A stretch of 43,168 bases of DNA from Ruminococcaceae bacterium UBA1404 (GCA_002305075.1 DBQC01000008.1:36604-79771), one strand, 5' to 3'; counted from the first letter of the stretch, positions 15,787 to 24,030 are shown. The notes: generated by a model not told the origin, from the sequence alone. Program-made: numbers and translations.

Positions 15787-16073
15787 CTAAAAGAACTTTC
15801 GCACAAATTCTTCGAATGCAGAAATATTGTGCGATTTATTAAGATGATACTCATCCCTTTTGCTTATCAAGCCAATTGCTAAAATGATACATGGAAACAG
15901 AATGAAAAAGTGCATTTAGCAGTCAAATGGAAAGGCATACAAACACATGGTCAAAAAAAGACAGAGACAGGTACTATCACCTGAGCCAAAAACAGAACCG
16001 AAAAGTATGAACATTGCAAGAATTGCGAATATCAACCCAACAATGCCCAGCGGCTACGAGTTTTTAATGTCAG
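15787..16073 (-). pseudogene. decayed small membrane protein
   Basis: Minus-strand coding remnants: a likely former start near 16073 (CTGACATT, 3 nt after AAGGAG) gives TLKTRSRWALLG. A frameshift then leads into LIFAILAMFILFGSVFGSG and a second hydrophobic stretch. An in-frame TAA is directly followed by MHFFILFPCIILAIGLISKR, a charged tail and a stop at 15787. The combination suggests a protein of about 90 aa with two or three helices that has lost its frame. No family recognised. It follows the PH-like gene on the same strand. Confidence 0.45.
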
Positions 16074-16104
16074 CGTCTCCTTTTATAATCTTTTTTATAA
16101 TATA

Positions 16105-16521
16105 TTAAACGCTTTGACCCTCAACATCTTCCAATTGCTCTAAATCGCCAGCAACAACTCTCGACTTATTCATCGAAGCTATTTTTGCTGCCTGCACAAC
16201 ATTAAAGTCCTTTTCCGGAATAACACTTGATATTGTGTAGTAGTCGGCATCGTTGAATATCAATTTGTGGCGATTTTCATCTTCGTCAAAATAACTGAGT
16301 TGTACTCTTCTGTTATTATGTCTAAAATTTTTTATTTGTACATATTTGCGACTACCTATGATAGCTCCTGCTTCACCGGCTACCAAACCGCCCATTAGAG
16401 CACCTTTCATTGAAGAGCCTCCGCCAGTTGTTCTTGTTTCTTGAATAATTTCACCGGTCTTATAATAATACTCTATATTTTCGATAGGAATGATAATTAA
16501 ATCCATGTTGACATTGTACAC
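16105..16521 (-). CDS. PH-like domain protein fragment, 5' end probably damaged
   Basis: The 138-aa frame contains IPIENIEYYYKTGEIIQE, the glycine-rich GGGSSMKGALMGGLVAGEAG and AIIGSRKYVQIKNF. This combination recurs in bacterial PH-like/SHOCT-associated proteins of Firmicutes. Coding character extends upstream in the same frame (FWRANDNIYSFPNSHDAVV, to about 16580) up to a stop. A further stretch in another frame (MRGLRRVYLIPHNFYFGEQ, to about 16615) looks like the true N-terminus. A one-base break is therefore likely near 16580. Cytosolic; function unknown. Confidence 0.5.
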   Translation of the reverse strand: MYNVNMDLIIIPIENIEYYYKTGEIIQETRTTGGGSSMKGALMGGLVAGEAGAIIGSRKYVQIKNFRHNNRRVQLSYFDEDENRHKLIFNDADYYTISSVIPEKDFNVVQAAKIASMNKSRVVAGDLEQLEDVEGQSV

Positions 16522-16876
16522 AACTGCATCATGTGAATTAGGAAAAGAATAGATATTATCATTTGCTCTCCAAAATAAAAATTATGCGGAATCAAATACA
16601 CCCTTCTAAGTCCTCTCATGTTCACCTTAGTAGTTACTTGTGGTATGTTAAGTTCTTACACCCGTTTTTCATAAGCGTTGTGTCTTTTTTTGTCGTTTTC
16701 CTTCAGTTTCTGTCTTATCTGCTTTTTATCATGTTGCTTTATAAGCATCATGGATGGTTATAGCCGGTTCGCTTATAAAATATATTGTAGGTGTCCATTT
16801 GCCAACCAAACCATACATATCGTGATAACTTAATCTCGCCCAGTGTCTAATATACCTGATAGTAAGGGGGCTGCCC

Positions 16877-16960
16877 ATGATAACAGATACGATTAAATCG
16901 CTGCGGGAAATGGGTCTCATCTACCTCCCCGACATTCCCGAACACAAAGCGCAATGGTAA
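16877..16960 (+). CDS. 27-aa putative small ORF ending in a perfect hairpin
   Basis: ATG at 16877 with AAGGGGG 6 nt upstream; it encodes MITDTIKSLREMGLIYLPDI and seven more residues. The stop at 16958 falls inside the 18-bp hairpin stem that follows. It may be a leader peptide, a genuine small protein or the remnant of a truncated gene. No family recognised. Confidence 0.3.
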   Translation: MITDTIKSLREMGLIYLPDIPEHKAQW

Positions 16961-16980
16961 CACCATTGCGCTTTGTGTTT
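16941..16980. terminator. perfect 18-bp hairpin with 3-nt loop
   Basis: AACACAAAGCGCAATGGT (16941-16958), loop AAC, and its exact complement to 16979. There are T residues at the 3' end on the plus strand and A-rich sequence on the other, so it may terminate in either direction. Confidence 0.55.
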
Positions 16981-16995
16981 CATATGTATTCGTCG

Positions 16996-17211
16996 TTAGG
17001 GTGTCAAGTTGTTCAGGGCATTTTCGTGGCAGTTGCGAGTGTCGTTCTCACGCTTAATGGCCTTTATCTGGGCATCCACTATAGATCTCTCGAAGAAAGT
17101 CATCATAGGTAAAAAGTTTTCGCGTCCATCGCAGACCCGCAGCGCCTTTTAGTAAGCGCCATGGTGATCCTCGTCGGGGAATGTGAGTGACCAGATGGGA
17201 CTGTTCTTACT
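16996..17211 (-). pseudogene. decayed ORF of unknown family, interrupted by a stop
   Basis: On the minus strand one frame reads KNSPIWSLTFPDEDHHGAY, stop, then KALRVCDGRENFLPMMTFFE and on to a stop at 16996. The composition is protein-like on both sides of the TAA, suggesting a nonsense mutation in a former gene. No start codon or ribosome site is seen. DEDHHGAY recalls TnpV-type mobile-element accessory proteins, but the resemblance is too short to claim. Confidence 0.35.
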
Positions 17212-17227
17212 TCATTGCAGTACCCTG

Positions 17228-17779
17228 TTATTTCTCCAAACCAAACACCGTACACTTAAACGCGAAATCATCAATAGCCCTGACAAAGGCGGACTCTGCC
17301 GTTTTTACAGACGCGTCACCCTCAAATGAGTGGGTCGCTATCAGATGGACAATGGTATCAGGCAAGCCACATTGTGCGGCCATAACCGCACCTGAGAGGG
17401 GATGCCGCATTAAATGTGCATTTTCGCTGTAGGTTACCCCACCGGCACTCCAGGTGAACTCTGTGAACTTGCCCAGATCGTGGAGCAGTGCCCCGCATAC
17501 TACCGTGTCCCAGTCCAGGGGGGCCCCATTTGCCACATAGAATTTGGACAAACAGTTATAGTTTGCTATGCAAAGCTGGGTGACAACCCGTATGTGCTCA
17601 ATCAGGTTGCAGGAACAGCCTTTCCAAGTTATTGTAACGGGTGCATGTTGGATGTTCTTTGCTGTCCACCCGCCCCTTTGTATGGCTAAGGAAAGCGCTT
17701 CTGCGGTCTTGCTTCGCAGGGAAGCATCACTGATCTCATCGATCTCCGGAAGCAGTTGCAGGATATCGTTATCTGACAT
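17228..17779 (-). CDS. HD-domain hydrolase of the island cassette
   Basis: A 183-aa soluble protein. The HD signature is complete: IEHIRVVTQLC (first His), ALLHDLGKFTEF (HD pair), RHPLSGAVMAAQCGLPD and VHLIATHSFEG. Such proteins are metal-dependent phosphohydrolases; the substrate cannot be told. A weak GGGGTG ribosome site precedes the ATG. It is the last gene of the minus-strand cassette, 111 nt after the permease gene, so it may be cotranscribed. Confidence 0.75.
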   Translation of the reverse strand: MSDNDILQLLPEIDEISDASLRSKTAEALSLAIQRGGWTAKNIQHAPVTITWKGCSCNLIEHIRVVTQLCIANYNCLSKFYVANGAPLDWDTVVCGALLHDLGKFTEFTWSAGGVTYSENAHLMRHPLSGAVMAAQCGLPDTIVHLIATHSFEGDASVKTAESAFVRAIDDFAFKCTVFGLEK

Positions 17780-17890
17780 TACAAGTACACCCCGATTCTC
17801 TGGAGTATTTTTCTATTAGAAAGAATAGCATAGATAACTTGTTCTGGGAAGCGAAACACTGGCACAGCCCGTATGAAGTACCCAAGCAGC

Positions 17891-19192
17891 CTACCAAATA
17901 ACACCTGCCAGAAACGGCATCCAAACGATCAGCGCACCCATATAAACCAACATGGGCAGGAGTCCGCATTTTACATAGTCGAGGAACTTATACTGCCCCG
18001 GGCCCATGATCATTGCCTGTACGACGGCTGCCATCGGGGTCAGGACAGACGCTCCCGCCGCAAAGCTAACTGCCATCGCGCCGATACGAGGATCAGCCCC
18101 GACCGTCAGACAGGTCGCTATGGCAAGAGGCTGGAATGCATTCGCCACCGGAATGTTGTTCATAAATTGGGTGGCAATGAACGGAACCACAAAAAGAACA
18201 GCGGTCAGGATATAGATATTGGAGGTTCCACCCAGCATACTGGAGAGCGCGTTGCCAATCAGTTCAGCACCGCCCGTACTACCAAGTGCACCGGCCACAT
18301 TCATCATGCCTCCAACCAGCAGCATCATGCCAAGAGGCACATTGCTGGTGGCCTCCTTGGGCGTCAGAATCCCGCAGAACACCATAATAATGGAACCCAA
18401 CACAGGGAAAATGAAGGTAGGGAGATTTGTCCATCGAAGCATGCCGGACAGCAGCATTCCCACAATGGTGCCGAAGAAGATGGTATAGGTCAGCTTCTCC
18501 TTGGTCGGTGTGAGCTGGGATTCTTTTGTTCTGACGCTGGCACTGTTTTCCACTGCGTCACCGGTAACAACGAGGGGTTCGTTGGGTGTTAGTTTGTGGC
18601 TGAAAAAGTAATAGATAGCAGTTGCTAAGATAAGCGGCGGCAATTTCATGAGGGCGGAATCCAAAATGCCCATTTCAACCGTGCCGCCCAGTTGCTGTAT
18701 AAGCAAATTGGTCGTCAGATAGCCACTGGCCCCCACACCAATAGGCAACGCGCCAGCCCAGGTATTGGCAACATCGCAACAGGGCTTAAGGATTTTTCGG
18801 GGATTTACCTCTGAGCGCTCACTTATGACCATGATAAGGGGAATCATGGTAGACATAGCCGCCGTCGCATTCATCAAACAAGCCAGTATAATAGATACGG
18901 TCAGGCAGGACCACAGAACAACCCTCTGATTGCCTTTAACGGTTGAGAGCTTCTCGACAAATTTATCGACTATGCTGGTTTTCATCAGGCCTGCCGATAG
19001 CACGAACAGGGACCCGAACATCACAACACTTGCATTGGTAAAGTTCGCCCACACGGCAGCACTGCTAAGGACGCCGGTCAGTTGGAGTGCCAGCGATGCG
19101 GTCAGTCCAATTAATCCAAGGGAAAACTTGCCACTAAAAAAACACGCGACTGTTAATGCAAAGACGATTAGAGTTATGACCAAAGGACTCAT
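17891..19192 (-). CDS. SLC13/ArsB-superfamily anion permease
   Basis: A 433-aa membrane protein with about eleven helices arranged as two repeats. Each carries a hairpin-type Asn motif: CLMNATAAMSTMIPLIMV in the first half and FMNNIPVANAFQPLAIA in the second. They are joined by a hydrophilic loop (TGDAVENSASVRTKES). This is the ion transporter superfamily of Na+-coupled dicarboxylate and related anion carriers. In this cassette it most likely imports the acid degraded by the neighbouring enzymes; that is inference. Start ATG at 19192 with GGGGAAAG 4 nt upstream. Confidence 0.83.
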   Translation of the reverse strand: MSPLVITLIVFALTVACFFSGKFSLGLIGLTASLALQLTGVLSSAAVWANFTNASVVMFGSLFVLSAGLMKTSIVDKFVEKLSTVKGNQRVVLWSCLTVSIILACLMNATAAMSTMIPLIMVISERSEVNPRKILKPCCDVANTWAGALPIGVGASGYLTTNLLIQQLGGTVEMGILDSALMKLPPLILATAIYYFFSHKLTPNEPLVVTGDAVENSASVRTKESQLTPTKEKLTYTIFFGTIVGMLLSGMLRWTNLPTFIFPVLGSIIMVFCGILTPKEATSNVPLGMMLLVGGMMNVAGALGSTGGAELIGNALSSMLGGTSNIYILTAVLFVVPFIATQFMNNIPVANAFQPLAIATCLTVGADPRIGAMAVSFAAGASVLTPMAAVVQAMIMGPGQYKFLDYVKCGLLPMLVYMGALIVWMPFLAGVIW

Positions 19193-19239
19193 TTTCTTTC
19201 CCCATTTCTATCAGGTTATTTAGCACAGTGCATCCATCA

Positions 19240-20049
19240 CTAAGAGATGCCGAGTGAAACGGTATACCACTGATAGGGCTCGGGATTAAGGAACTGCGTG
19301 TCACAGTTGAGATCCCGCAAACCATCCTGAATTTCCTTTGTAAAGTCGTCCATGGTTTTGCCCCATTTGCCGTTGTACAGGTTGTCGTGATGATTGGGCA
19401 AAGCCAGTTGCGCGTTAAATTTGCTGATTAACTCTGCACAGTGGTACCCCGTCCAGCAGCCAGCGGTGTGGCGAATCACCACATTGGGGCGAAATTCCCT
19501 TGCAATGGTGTTGATATTATCAAGGTCGTCAAAACCGCTTACAAACATAATGCGCACATTGTTGTTAAGCGTAATGCAGAAGTCGTATGTATCGATACTG
19601 CCAATAACATTTAGCTCCCCATGGTTGGGAACCAGGTCTTCGGCAATATGCAGACCCATCTCATAATCGCCCTTCATGGGAAAATGCTTGCCGCGGACAG
19701 CGGTCAGTTTGAAGTCCGCCAATTCGTAGGTCTGCATATTTGAAATGGGGTAAAACATGCCCAACTCCGCCTTGGAGTATTTGGCCAGTTCAACGCAGGC
19801 GTTATCGCCGACAAACAGCTTAGGGTTAAACTTTTTAGAGAGGTAGCCTATATCCGTCGTGTGGTCAAAATGCGTATGGGTTAGCAAAATATAGTCGCAT
19901 TGCTCTATCTCGTCAACCGAAAATTTGCGAAACCCATGAAGATTTTCCACCGAAATATATGGGTCGGTTACGATGTGCTTGCCATTGGGCAGGATAAACT
20001 CATAGCACTGGGAATTGATATACCGAAATTTAAAACCATTGATCTCCAT
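19240..20049 (-). CDS. UlaG-like metallo-beta-lactamase-fold hydrolase
   Basis: A 269-aa cytosolic enzyme. The metal-binding motif is intact (LLTHTHFDHTTDIGYL), with later ligand-type histidines in AVRGKHFPM, VVIRHTAGCW and LPNHHDN. The beginning FRYINSQCYEFILPNGKHIV fits the UlaG-like branch, whose best-known member opens L-ascorbate-6-phosphate lactone. A lactonase or ester hydrolase step in the cassette pathway is plausible but unproven. AAAGGAG lies 9 nt before the ATG. A 197-nt spacer without clear structure separates it from the dehydrogenase gene. Confidence 0.78.
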   Translation of the reverse strand: MEINGFKFRYINSQCYEFILPNGKHIVTDPYISVENLHGFRKFSVDEIEQCDYILLTHTHFDHTTDIGYLSKKFNPKLFVGDNACVELAKYSKAELGMFYPISNMQTYELADFKLTAVRGKHFPMKGDYEMGLHIAEDLVPNHGELNVIGSIDTYDFCITLNNNVRIMFVSGFDDLDNINTIAREFRPNVVIRHTAGCWTGYHCAELISKFNAQLALPNHHDNLYNGKWGKTMDDFTKEIQDGLRDLNCDTQFLNPEPYQWYTVSLGIS

Positions 20050-20246
20050 TAAGCGATTCTCCTTTTGTTTGAAGTGTTTTCGGCTATATTATCTTTTTAG
20101 CCGAGCGACTATTTTGCTCTTCGATGTTGTCCTGTTCTGAAAATTCCACCGGGAACATATTGCCTATTTACAGTGCGGGTCATAGATCACCTCTCTTCGC
20201 ATTTTCAACAGATGAAATCAAGTGCCGGGCCGGTCTTTACCGTTTT

Positions 20247-21212
20247 TTAGCCACGATCCACAAGAAACTGCCCATTCACCGTATCGGTCATGTTTCCTGA
20301 ACTGGCAAGGGTCTTCACCTTTTCGGCAATTATGGGAATCATCGCATCCGCAAGGTCCGCGGTGGTTCCGCCTATGTGGGGCGTTACGATAACATTGGGC
20401 ACCGCAAGGAGTCGGGATGTCACGGGCGATGATTCGTCCTCCACACAGTCGAGTGCCGCCCCGGACAGGTGCCCGGCCTCCAGCGCCTCAATGAGCGCCA
20501 GCTCATCAATAAGGCTGCCCCGCGATGTGTTGATGAGAATGGCCGTTGACTTCATTGCGGCCAGTTCTTTGGCACCAATTATATGCCGCGTGCTGTCGAG
20601 TAGCGGGAGGTGTAGAGACAGGATATCCGATCTTGCCAATAAATCGTCGAGCGGCGCATAGGCCATGCCCATCTCTTCCTCCTGCTGCCGTGGAAGTCGG
20701 CAGACATCGTAGTACAGGACCTGCGCTCCAAATGCCTGGACCAGTGATGCAACCCTGCGACCAATGTTTCCCGCGCCCACAATACCGACAATCTTCTGAT
20801 TGACACTGTGGGACTGGTCGCTGTATGCACCCCTGTCCCAGTTGCCCGCACGCACATTCTGGTAATAGCCCAGAAGCTTCCGGCTCAGTGCGACCATAAG
20901 CGCCACTGTAAGCTCGGCCACTGCGTAAGCATTGGTACCAGGTGTATTCGCCACTATGACACCTCGCTTGCCCGCGGCTTCAATGTCTACCGTATCGTAG
21001 CCGGCGCCCCAGCGAATGACTGCTTTGAGATGGGGATTACGCTCAATAACAGATGCCGGCGTCTTGAGGATACGCACGATAATGCACTCGGCATCGGTCA
21101 TTGTGTCGTATTCACCTTGCGTCTGTACCGACTCAACTACATGATCCGGGAGCAACTTACTGAACCGTTCGAGGGTTCCCTCGGGATATGTACCCGCCAA
21201 TATTACCTTCAT
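20247..21212 (-). CDS. D-2-hydroxyacid dehydrogenase (SerA-like, NAD-dependent)
   Basis: A 321-aa enzyme. The dinucleotide-binding GIVGAGNIGRRVASLVQAFG is followed by an acidic residue at the end of the next strand (YYDV), favouring NAD. The catalytic segments are INTSRGSLIDELALIEAL, AALDCVEDE and NVIVTPHIGG (His). Start chosen at ATG 21212 because AAGGTGG lies 5 nt before it; the frame opens 9 nt earlier. It begins 11 nt after the aldolase stop, so the two are cotranscribed. It would interconvert a 2-hydroxy and a 2-oxo acid, the latter being the substrate type of the aldolase next door. Confidence 0.87.
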   Translation of the reverse strand: MKVILAGTYPEGTLERFSKLLPDHVVESVQTQGEYDTMTDAECIIVRILKTPASVIERNPHLKAVIRWGAGYDTVDIEAAGKRGVIVANTPGTNAYAVAELTVALMVALSRKLLGYYQNVRAGNWDRGAYSDQSHSVNQKIVGIVGAGNIGRRVASLVQAFGAQVLYYDVCRLPRQQEEEMGMAYAPLDDLLARSDILSLHLPLLDSTRHIIGAKELAAMKSTAILINTSRGSLIDELALIEALEAGHLSGAALDCVEDESSPVTSRLLAVPNVIVTPHIGGTTADLADAMIPIIAEKVKTLASSGNMTDTVNGQFLVDRG

Positions 21213-21222
21213 ATCTGCCACC

Positions 21223-22218
21223 TTATACTTTCATGCTCAAGGCAACCGATTCAATAAGCTCTTTGCCCGGGGCTTTTCGATCTATGGCCGATACCTCGAC
21301 AATTAACCTGTAGAGGCTCACATTATGCTGGGCAGCCACTTCTTTGAATAGTCCTATAAAGCTCGAATGGCAGCCACTGATACCTAAGATGAGATCCACG
21401 GGCATGATGGGCACATGGTAGTCGTGGGTTTTCATGGCTGGGATAAGGTCATTGTCAAGGTAATCAAGCAATCCATAAAAGTCGACCTCTACTAGCTCGC
21501 CAGACTTCTGCATAAGGGCGGCGGCTACTTCTGTAGCCAGATTGCCGGCGCTTCGCGCCATACCGAGCAGGCCGCAATCGAGCGCTGCTGCCCCATTTTT
21601 CTGTGCCGCTATGGCATTGGCAGCCGAGAATCCTAAATTGTTATGTCCGTGGAATCCCACCGGAATAGACAGACCCTTTACCATTGCTTGCGTATAGCGC
21701 GCAACATCGTCCGGGGTCATGCATCCTGCCGAATCCATGATGGTGATCTCGTCGGCTCCCGCCGCTTCGAGCATCTTGGATTCCTCGGTGAGGTCCTCGG
21801 GGGAGAGGATATAAGCTTTCATCAGTGAATACCGAGCCTTCATGCCATTTGCTTTTATCGCCTTGAGGGGCTCAAGGCTTAGGGCGCCGTCGCCTGCGTC
21901 GGCACCTACACGCAAAAAAGACATCTTATGCTCGGCTGCAAGCTCAACATACTTTTCCCTGTAACGTTTCGCATTAAGAAACATGCCAATTTCGGCTTTA
22001 TCTACATAGGGTTGTGCAAGCTGCAGATATTCTAAATCTGTGAGCGGGGCCACCGAGTTCGATACCTCGTAGGCGCCAATACCCCCCGCATTTCCGTACT
22101 CAATCACTGAAATACCATTTTTGATCAGGCCGCCGAGCATACTCTTGGTAAGCTCACCCGAAAAACCTTTTCCAACGACATTAGCTCCGTCTCTCAATGT
22201 ACAATCAAGCAAATACAT
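21223..22218 (-). CDS. DRE-TIM metallolyase, 4-hydroxy-2-oxoacid aldolase-like
   Basis: A 331-aa TIM-barrel enzyme of the HMGL-like family. Signatures are LLDCTLRDGANV at the N-terminus (metal Asp and Arg), EITIMDSAGCMTPDDV, the metal-binding HGHNNLGFSAANAIAA, and GMARSAGNLATEV. These fit 4-hydroxy-2-oxovalerate aldolases (DmpG/BphI), which split a 4-hydroxy-2-oxo acid into pyruvate and an aldehyde. No acetaldehyde dehydrogenase partner is present, so the aldehyde may differ from acetaldehyde. First gene of the cassette, behind a LysR-type operator. Confidence 0.8.
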   Translation of the reverse strand: MYLLDCTLRDGANVVGKGFSGELTKSMLGGLIKNGISVIEYGNAGGIGAYEVSNSVAPLTDLEYLQLAQPYVDKAEIGMFLNAKRYREKYVELAAEHKMSFLRVGADAGDGALSLEPLKAIKANGMKARYSLMKAYILSPEDLTEESKMLEAAGADEITIMDSAGCMTPDDVARYTQAMVKGLSIPVGFHGHNNLGFSAANAIAAQKNGAAALDCGLLGMARSAGNLATEVAAALMQKSGELVEVDFYGLLDYLDNDLIPAMKTHDYHVPIMPVDLILGISGCHSSFIGLFKEVAAQHNVSLYRLIVEVSAIDRKAPGKELIESVALSMKV

Positions 22219-22293
22219 TGTTTCACGCCCACTCTCTTATTCTTTTATCGGTTTGCGATATATGTACAAAATGTAAATGTACCCTTTGGGCGT

Positions 22294-22342
22294 ATGCTAC
22301 CATTGCTCACAAAACAAAGTCAAACAATAGATTATAGCTATT
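22294..22342 (-). promoter_or_regulatory. cassette promoter with LysR-type (T-N11-A) operator
   Basis: On the minus strand TTGACT (22323-22318), 18-nt spacer, TAGCAT (22299-22294). Immediately upstream lies the inverted repeat AATAG-N7-CTATT (22326-22342), which contains T-N11-A, the LysR-family consensus. It is centred about 47 nt before the expected transcription start, where an activator would sit. An alternative -10 (TATAAT) lies inside the repeat. Confidence 0.5.
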
Positions 22343-22423
22343 CCAACAGCCTTTTCACTGTTAAGCGCATATGACATCGTAATAACTTTGACATCCACAA
22401 TGTTTTTGCTGTAAAGGCGTAAA

Positions 22424-22458
22424 AAAACAGGGTATTTGCGCTGCAAATACCCTGTTTT
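22424..22458 (-). terminator. terminator after the LysR gene
   Basis: CAGGGTATTTGC / GCAAATACCCTG, a perfect 12-bp stem with a 3-nt loop extended by A/T pairs, followed by a T run on the minus strand. It separates the regulator transcript from the cassette. Confidence 0.85.
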
Positions 22459-22466
22459 GAGAAGGA

Positions 22467-23441
22467 CTATTGCTTATTTATGTAAAGCAGTTCGTTTATT
22501 TTCCCCATGTGCAACTGTATAACTTCCTCAGCGATTGAGATGAATGCTTGGGTATACTGTGGGAGTTTGTATCCTGATCGATAAACAAGATCCGCCGAGC
22601 TGTGCTCGATATTGCTAATTATAGGTAAAACATAAAACTCACTCCCAAGGCCAGGGTCGGATAGCGGCTCATGAAGATACATTTGAGACACGAAGCCCAC
22701 ACCGCTTCCATTGCGGCTTAGGCGAAAGATCAGGTCATGTTCCGATGTCTCAAAGACGACTTCAGGTACAATCTGATTCTGAGCGAAATAGTAGTCGACG
22801 GATGTGCGCAGCATATTGCGCTTGGGCAGCATGATAAAAGGAAAATCCTTAATGGCCAGGAGATCCACGCCACCGCTGTAGGTCTGCAAGAAAGTCTGGT
22901 AGTTTCGCGGAAGCTGGCGCTGCAAAAGCGCCTTGCTCACAATGCAATAAAGCTGCTCCTGAAACAGGGGTATCTTATGGGTGACCGGGCTTTCGGGCGC
23001 ATTGACGCCGATATATACATCGATCTTGCCGTTTTGCAGATCCTCTTCGAGCTCCAGCGTCATAGCTTCTACAAGCGATATGGCAATGTTGGGATATTCT
23101 CTATGGTATCGCTCCCATATAAGCGGCATAAATACCTGGCCCCGTGTGCGGGTAATGCCCACCGACAGCTTGCCCTTTTTATGTTCGGATATATCGGCAA
23201 ACTCGGCGTTCATCTTGGCCTCAATTTCAAGGATCCGTTTCGCATGCTCCACCATACGCTCCCCGGCGAGAGTGAGCCGCAAGGTTGGCTTGCGATCAAA
23301 CAACACGACATCATAACGCTGTTCAAGTTTCTGTATATGTGCACTGAGGGATTGCTGGGTTATGAACAGGCGATGCGCCGCCCTTGAGAAGTGCAGCTCC
23401 TCAGCCGCCACCAGAAAATAGTGAAAACTTCGAAAACCCAT
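22467..23441 (-). CDS. LysR family transcriptional regulator
   Basis: A 324-aa protein with an N-terminal winged helix-turn-helix, FHYFLVAAEELHFSRAAHRL and QQSLSAHIQKLEQRYDVVLF, then a periplasmic-binding-like effector domain beginning KGKLSVGITRTRG. Start set at ATG 23441, 10 nt after AGGAGAG; the frame opens 9 nt earlier at a GTG. It is transcribed in the same direction as the cassette but separated from it by a terminator and the operator region. It probably activates the cassette in response to the imported acid or an intermediate. Confidence 0.88.
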   Translation of the reverse strand: MGFRSFHYFLVAAEELHFSRAAHRLFITQQSLSAHIQKLEQRYDVVLFDRKPTLRLTLAGERMVEHAKRILEIEAKMNAEFADISEHKKGKLSVGITRTRGQVFMPLIWERYHREYPNIAISLVEAMTLELEEDLQNGKIDVYIGVNAPESPVTHKIPLFQEQLYCIVSKALLQRQLPRNYQTFLQTYSGGVDLLAIKDFPFIMLPKRNMLRTSVDYYFAQNQIVPEVVFETSEHDLIFRLSRNGSGVGFVSQMYLHEPLSDPGLGSEFYVLPIISNIEHSSADLVYRSGYKLPQYTQAFISIAEEVIQLHMGKINELLYINKQ

Positions 23442-23693
23442 TGCCCGCACCCTCTCCTACAATTGCTGCTTTCTTCTTTATTATATAAGGCTCAGTGGTA
23501 AGCGTCAAGTGGTCTCATACCGACATTTATCACTTCCCATTTGCCGCCTAACAATAACAAAAGCTATGATACGAAAACCTGCTGCAGCAAAAATCATTAT
23601 GGCCCTATGATTTTAAGAACTCGGATGCTCCATAGAATAACAATTGATGACCTCGCGGGAACAGGGTCTCACTACTTTGGGGTGGTAGAGGCC
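23442..23693. other. intergenic right end of the tRNA island
   Basis: About 250 bp with no coding frame I can support. It ends at the repeated tRNA-Gly 3' segment. It could hold the island's former attachment-site arm, but no recombinase binding repeats stand out. Confidence 0.4.
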
Positions 23694-23723
23694 GCGGGTT
23701 CGAATCCCGTTACCTGCTCCAAA
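23694..23723 (+). repeat. right end repeat of tRNA-Gly island (attR-like)
   Basis: An exact copy of 15707-15736: T arm, acceptor strand and CCA of tRNA-Gly, without the 5' half of the tRNA. A weak CCCC-ATC-GGGG hairpin with T run (23732-23756), probably the original terminator of tRNA-Gly, follows it. Confidence 0.85.
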
Positions 23724-23761
23724 TAAAAAACACCCCATCGGGGCGGCTTTTTTATGGCGGC

Positions 23762-23821
23762 GGTCAGTCTAAGTCGCCGTACTTTTTAAAGCGCTGACGC
23801 AGGGCGGCCACGGCCTTTTTC
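23762..23821 (-). pseudogene. duplicated 3' end of sigK (left boundary of flavin block)
   Basis: 60 bp matching 26892-26951 at 58 positions. On the minus strand it encodes the last 18 codons of SigK with Asp-to-Tyr in KKYGDLD, plus the stop. No start or upstream sigma-factor sequence is present. Together with the intact copy it brackets the lipoprotein block. Confidence 0.85.
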
Positions 23822-24001
23822 AGTAGGAGGACTTAACATAGCCAAATATCCGGCTTAGAAGAGGACACCGGCTCTGATAAACACCGGGTAAAAATGACAG
23901 GTTTGCCTATCATCCAATATGAGTTTTTTGGCAAAACCGCTTTATTTTCACAACACTTTTAAATAGTTTTCACTAAAATATTTTGTATCTTTGAAATTAC
24001 A

Positions 24002-24030
24002 TTGACAAACAATTGTAAAGCTGATAATTT
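24002..24030 (+). promoter_or_regulatory. sigma-A promoter of the flavin lipoprotein block
   Basis: Perfect -35 TTGACA (24002-24007), 17-nt spacer, TAATTT (24025-24030), in a very AT-rich upstream region. The first start codon lies 23 nt downstream. Confidence 0.7.

Noticed and set aside
16729..16920. A 63-codon minus-strand frame (ends HDAYKAT)
   Set aside because: No ribosome site, no recognised domain and partial overlap with the small plus-strand ORF. It might be another remnant but I cannot support it.
23650..23723. A second tRNA gene ending in TACCTGCTCCA
   Set aside because: Only the T arm and acceptor 3' strand are present; upstream sequence does not form an acceptor 5' strand, D arm or anticodon arm. 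It is the repeat left by integration.
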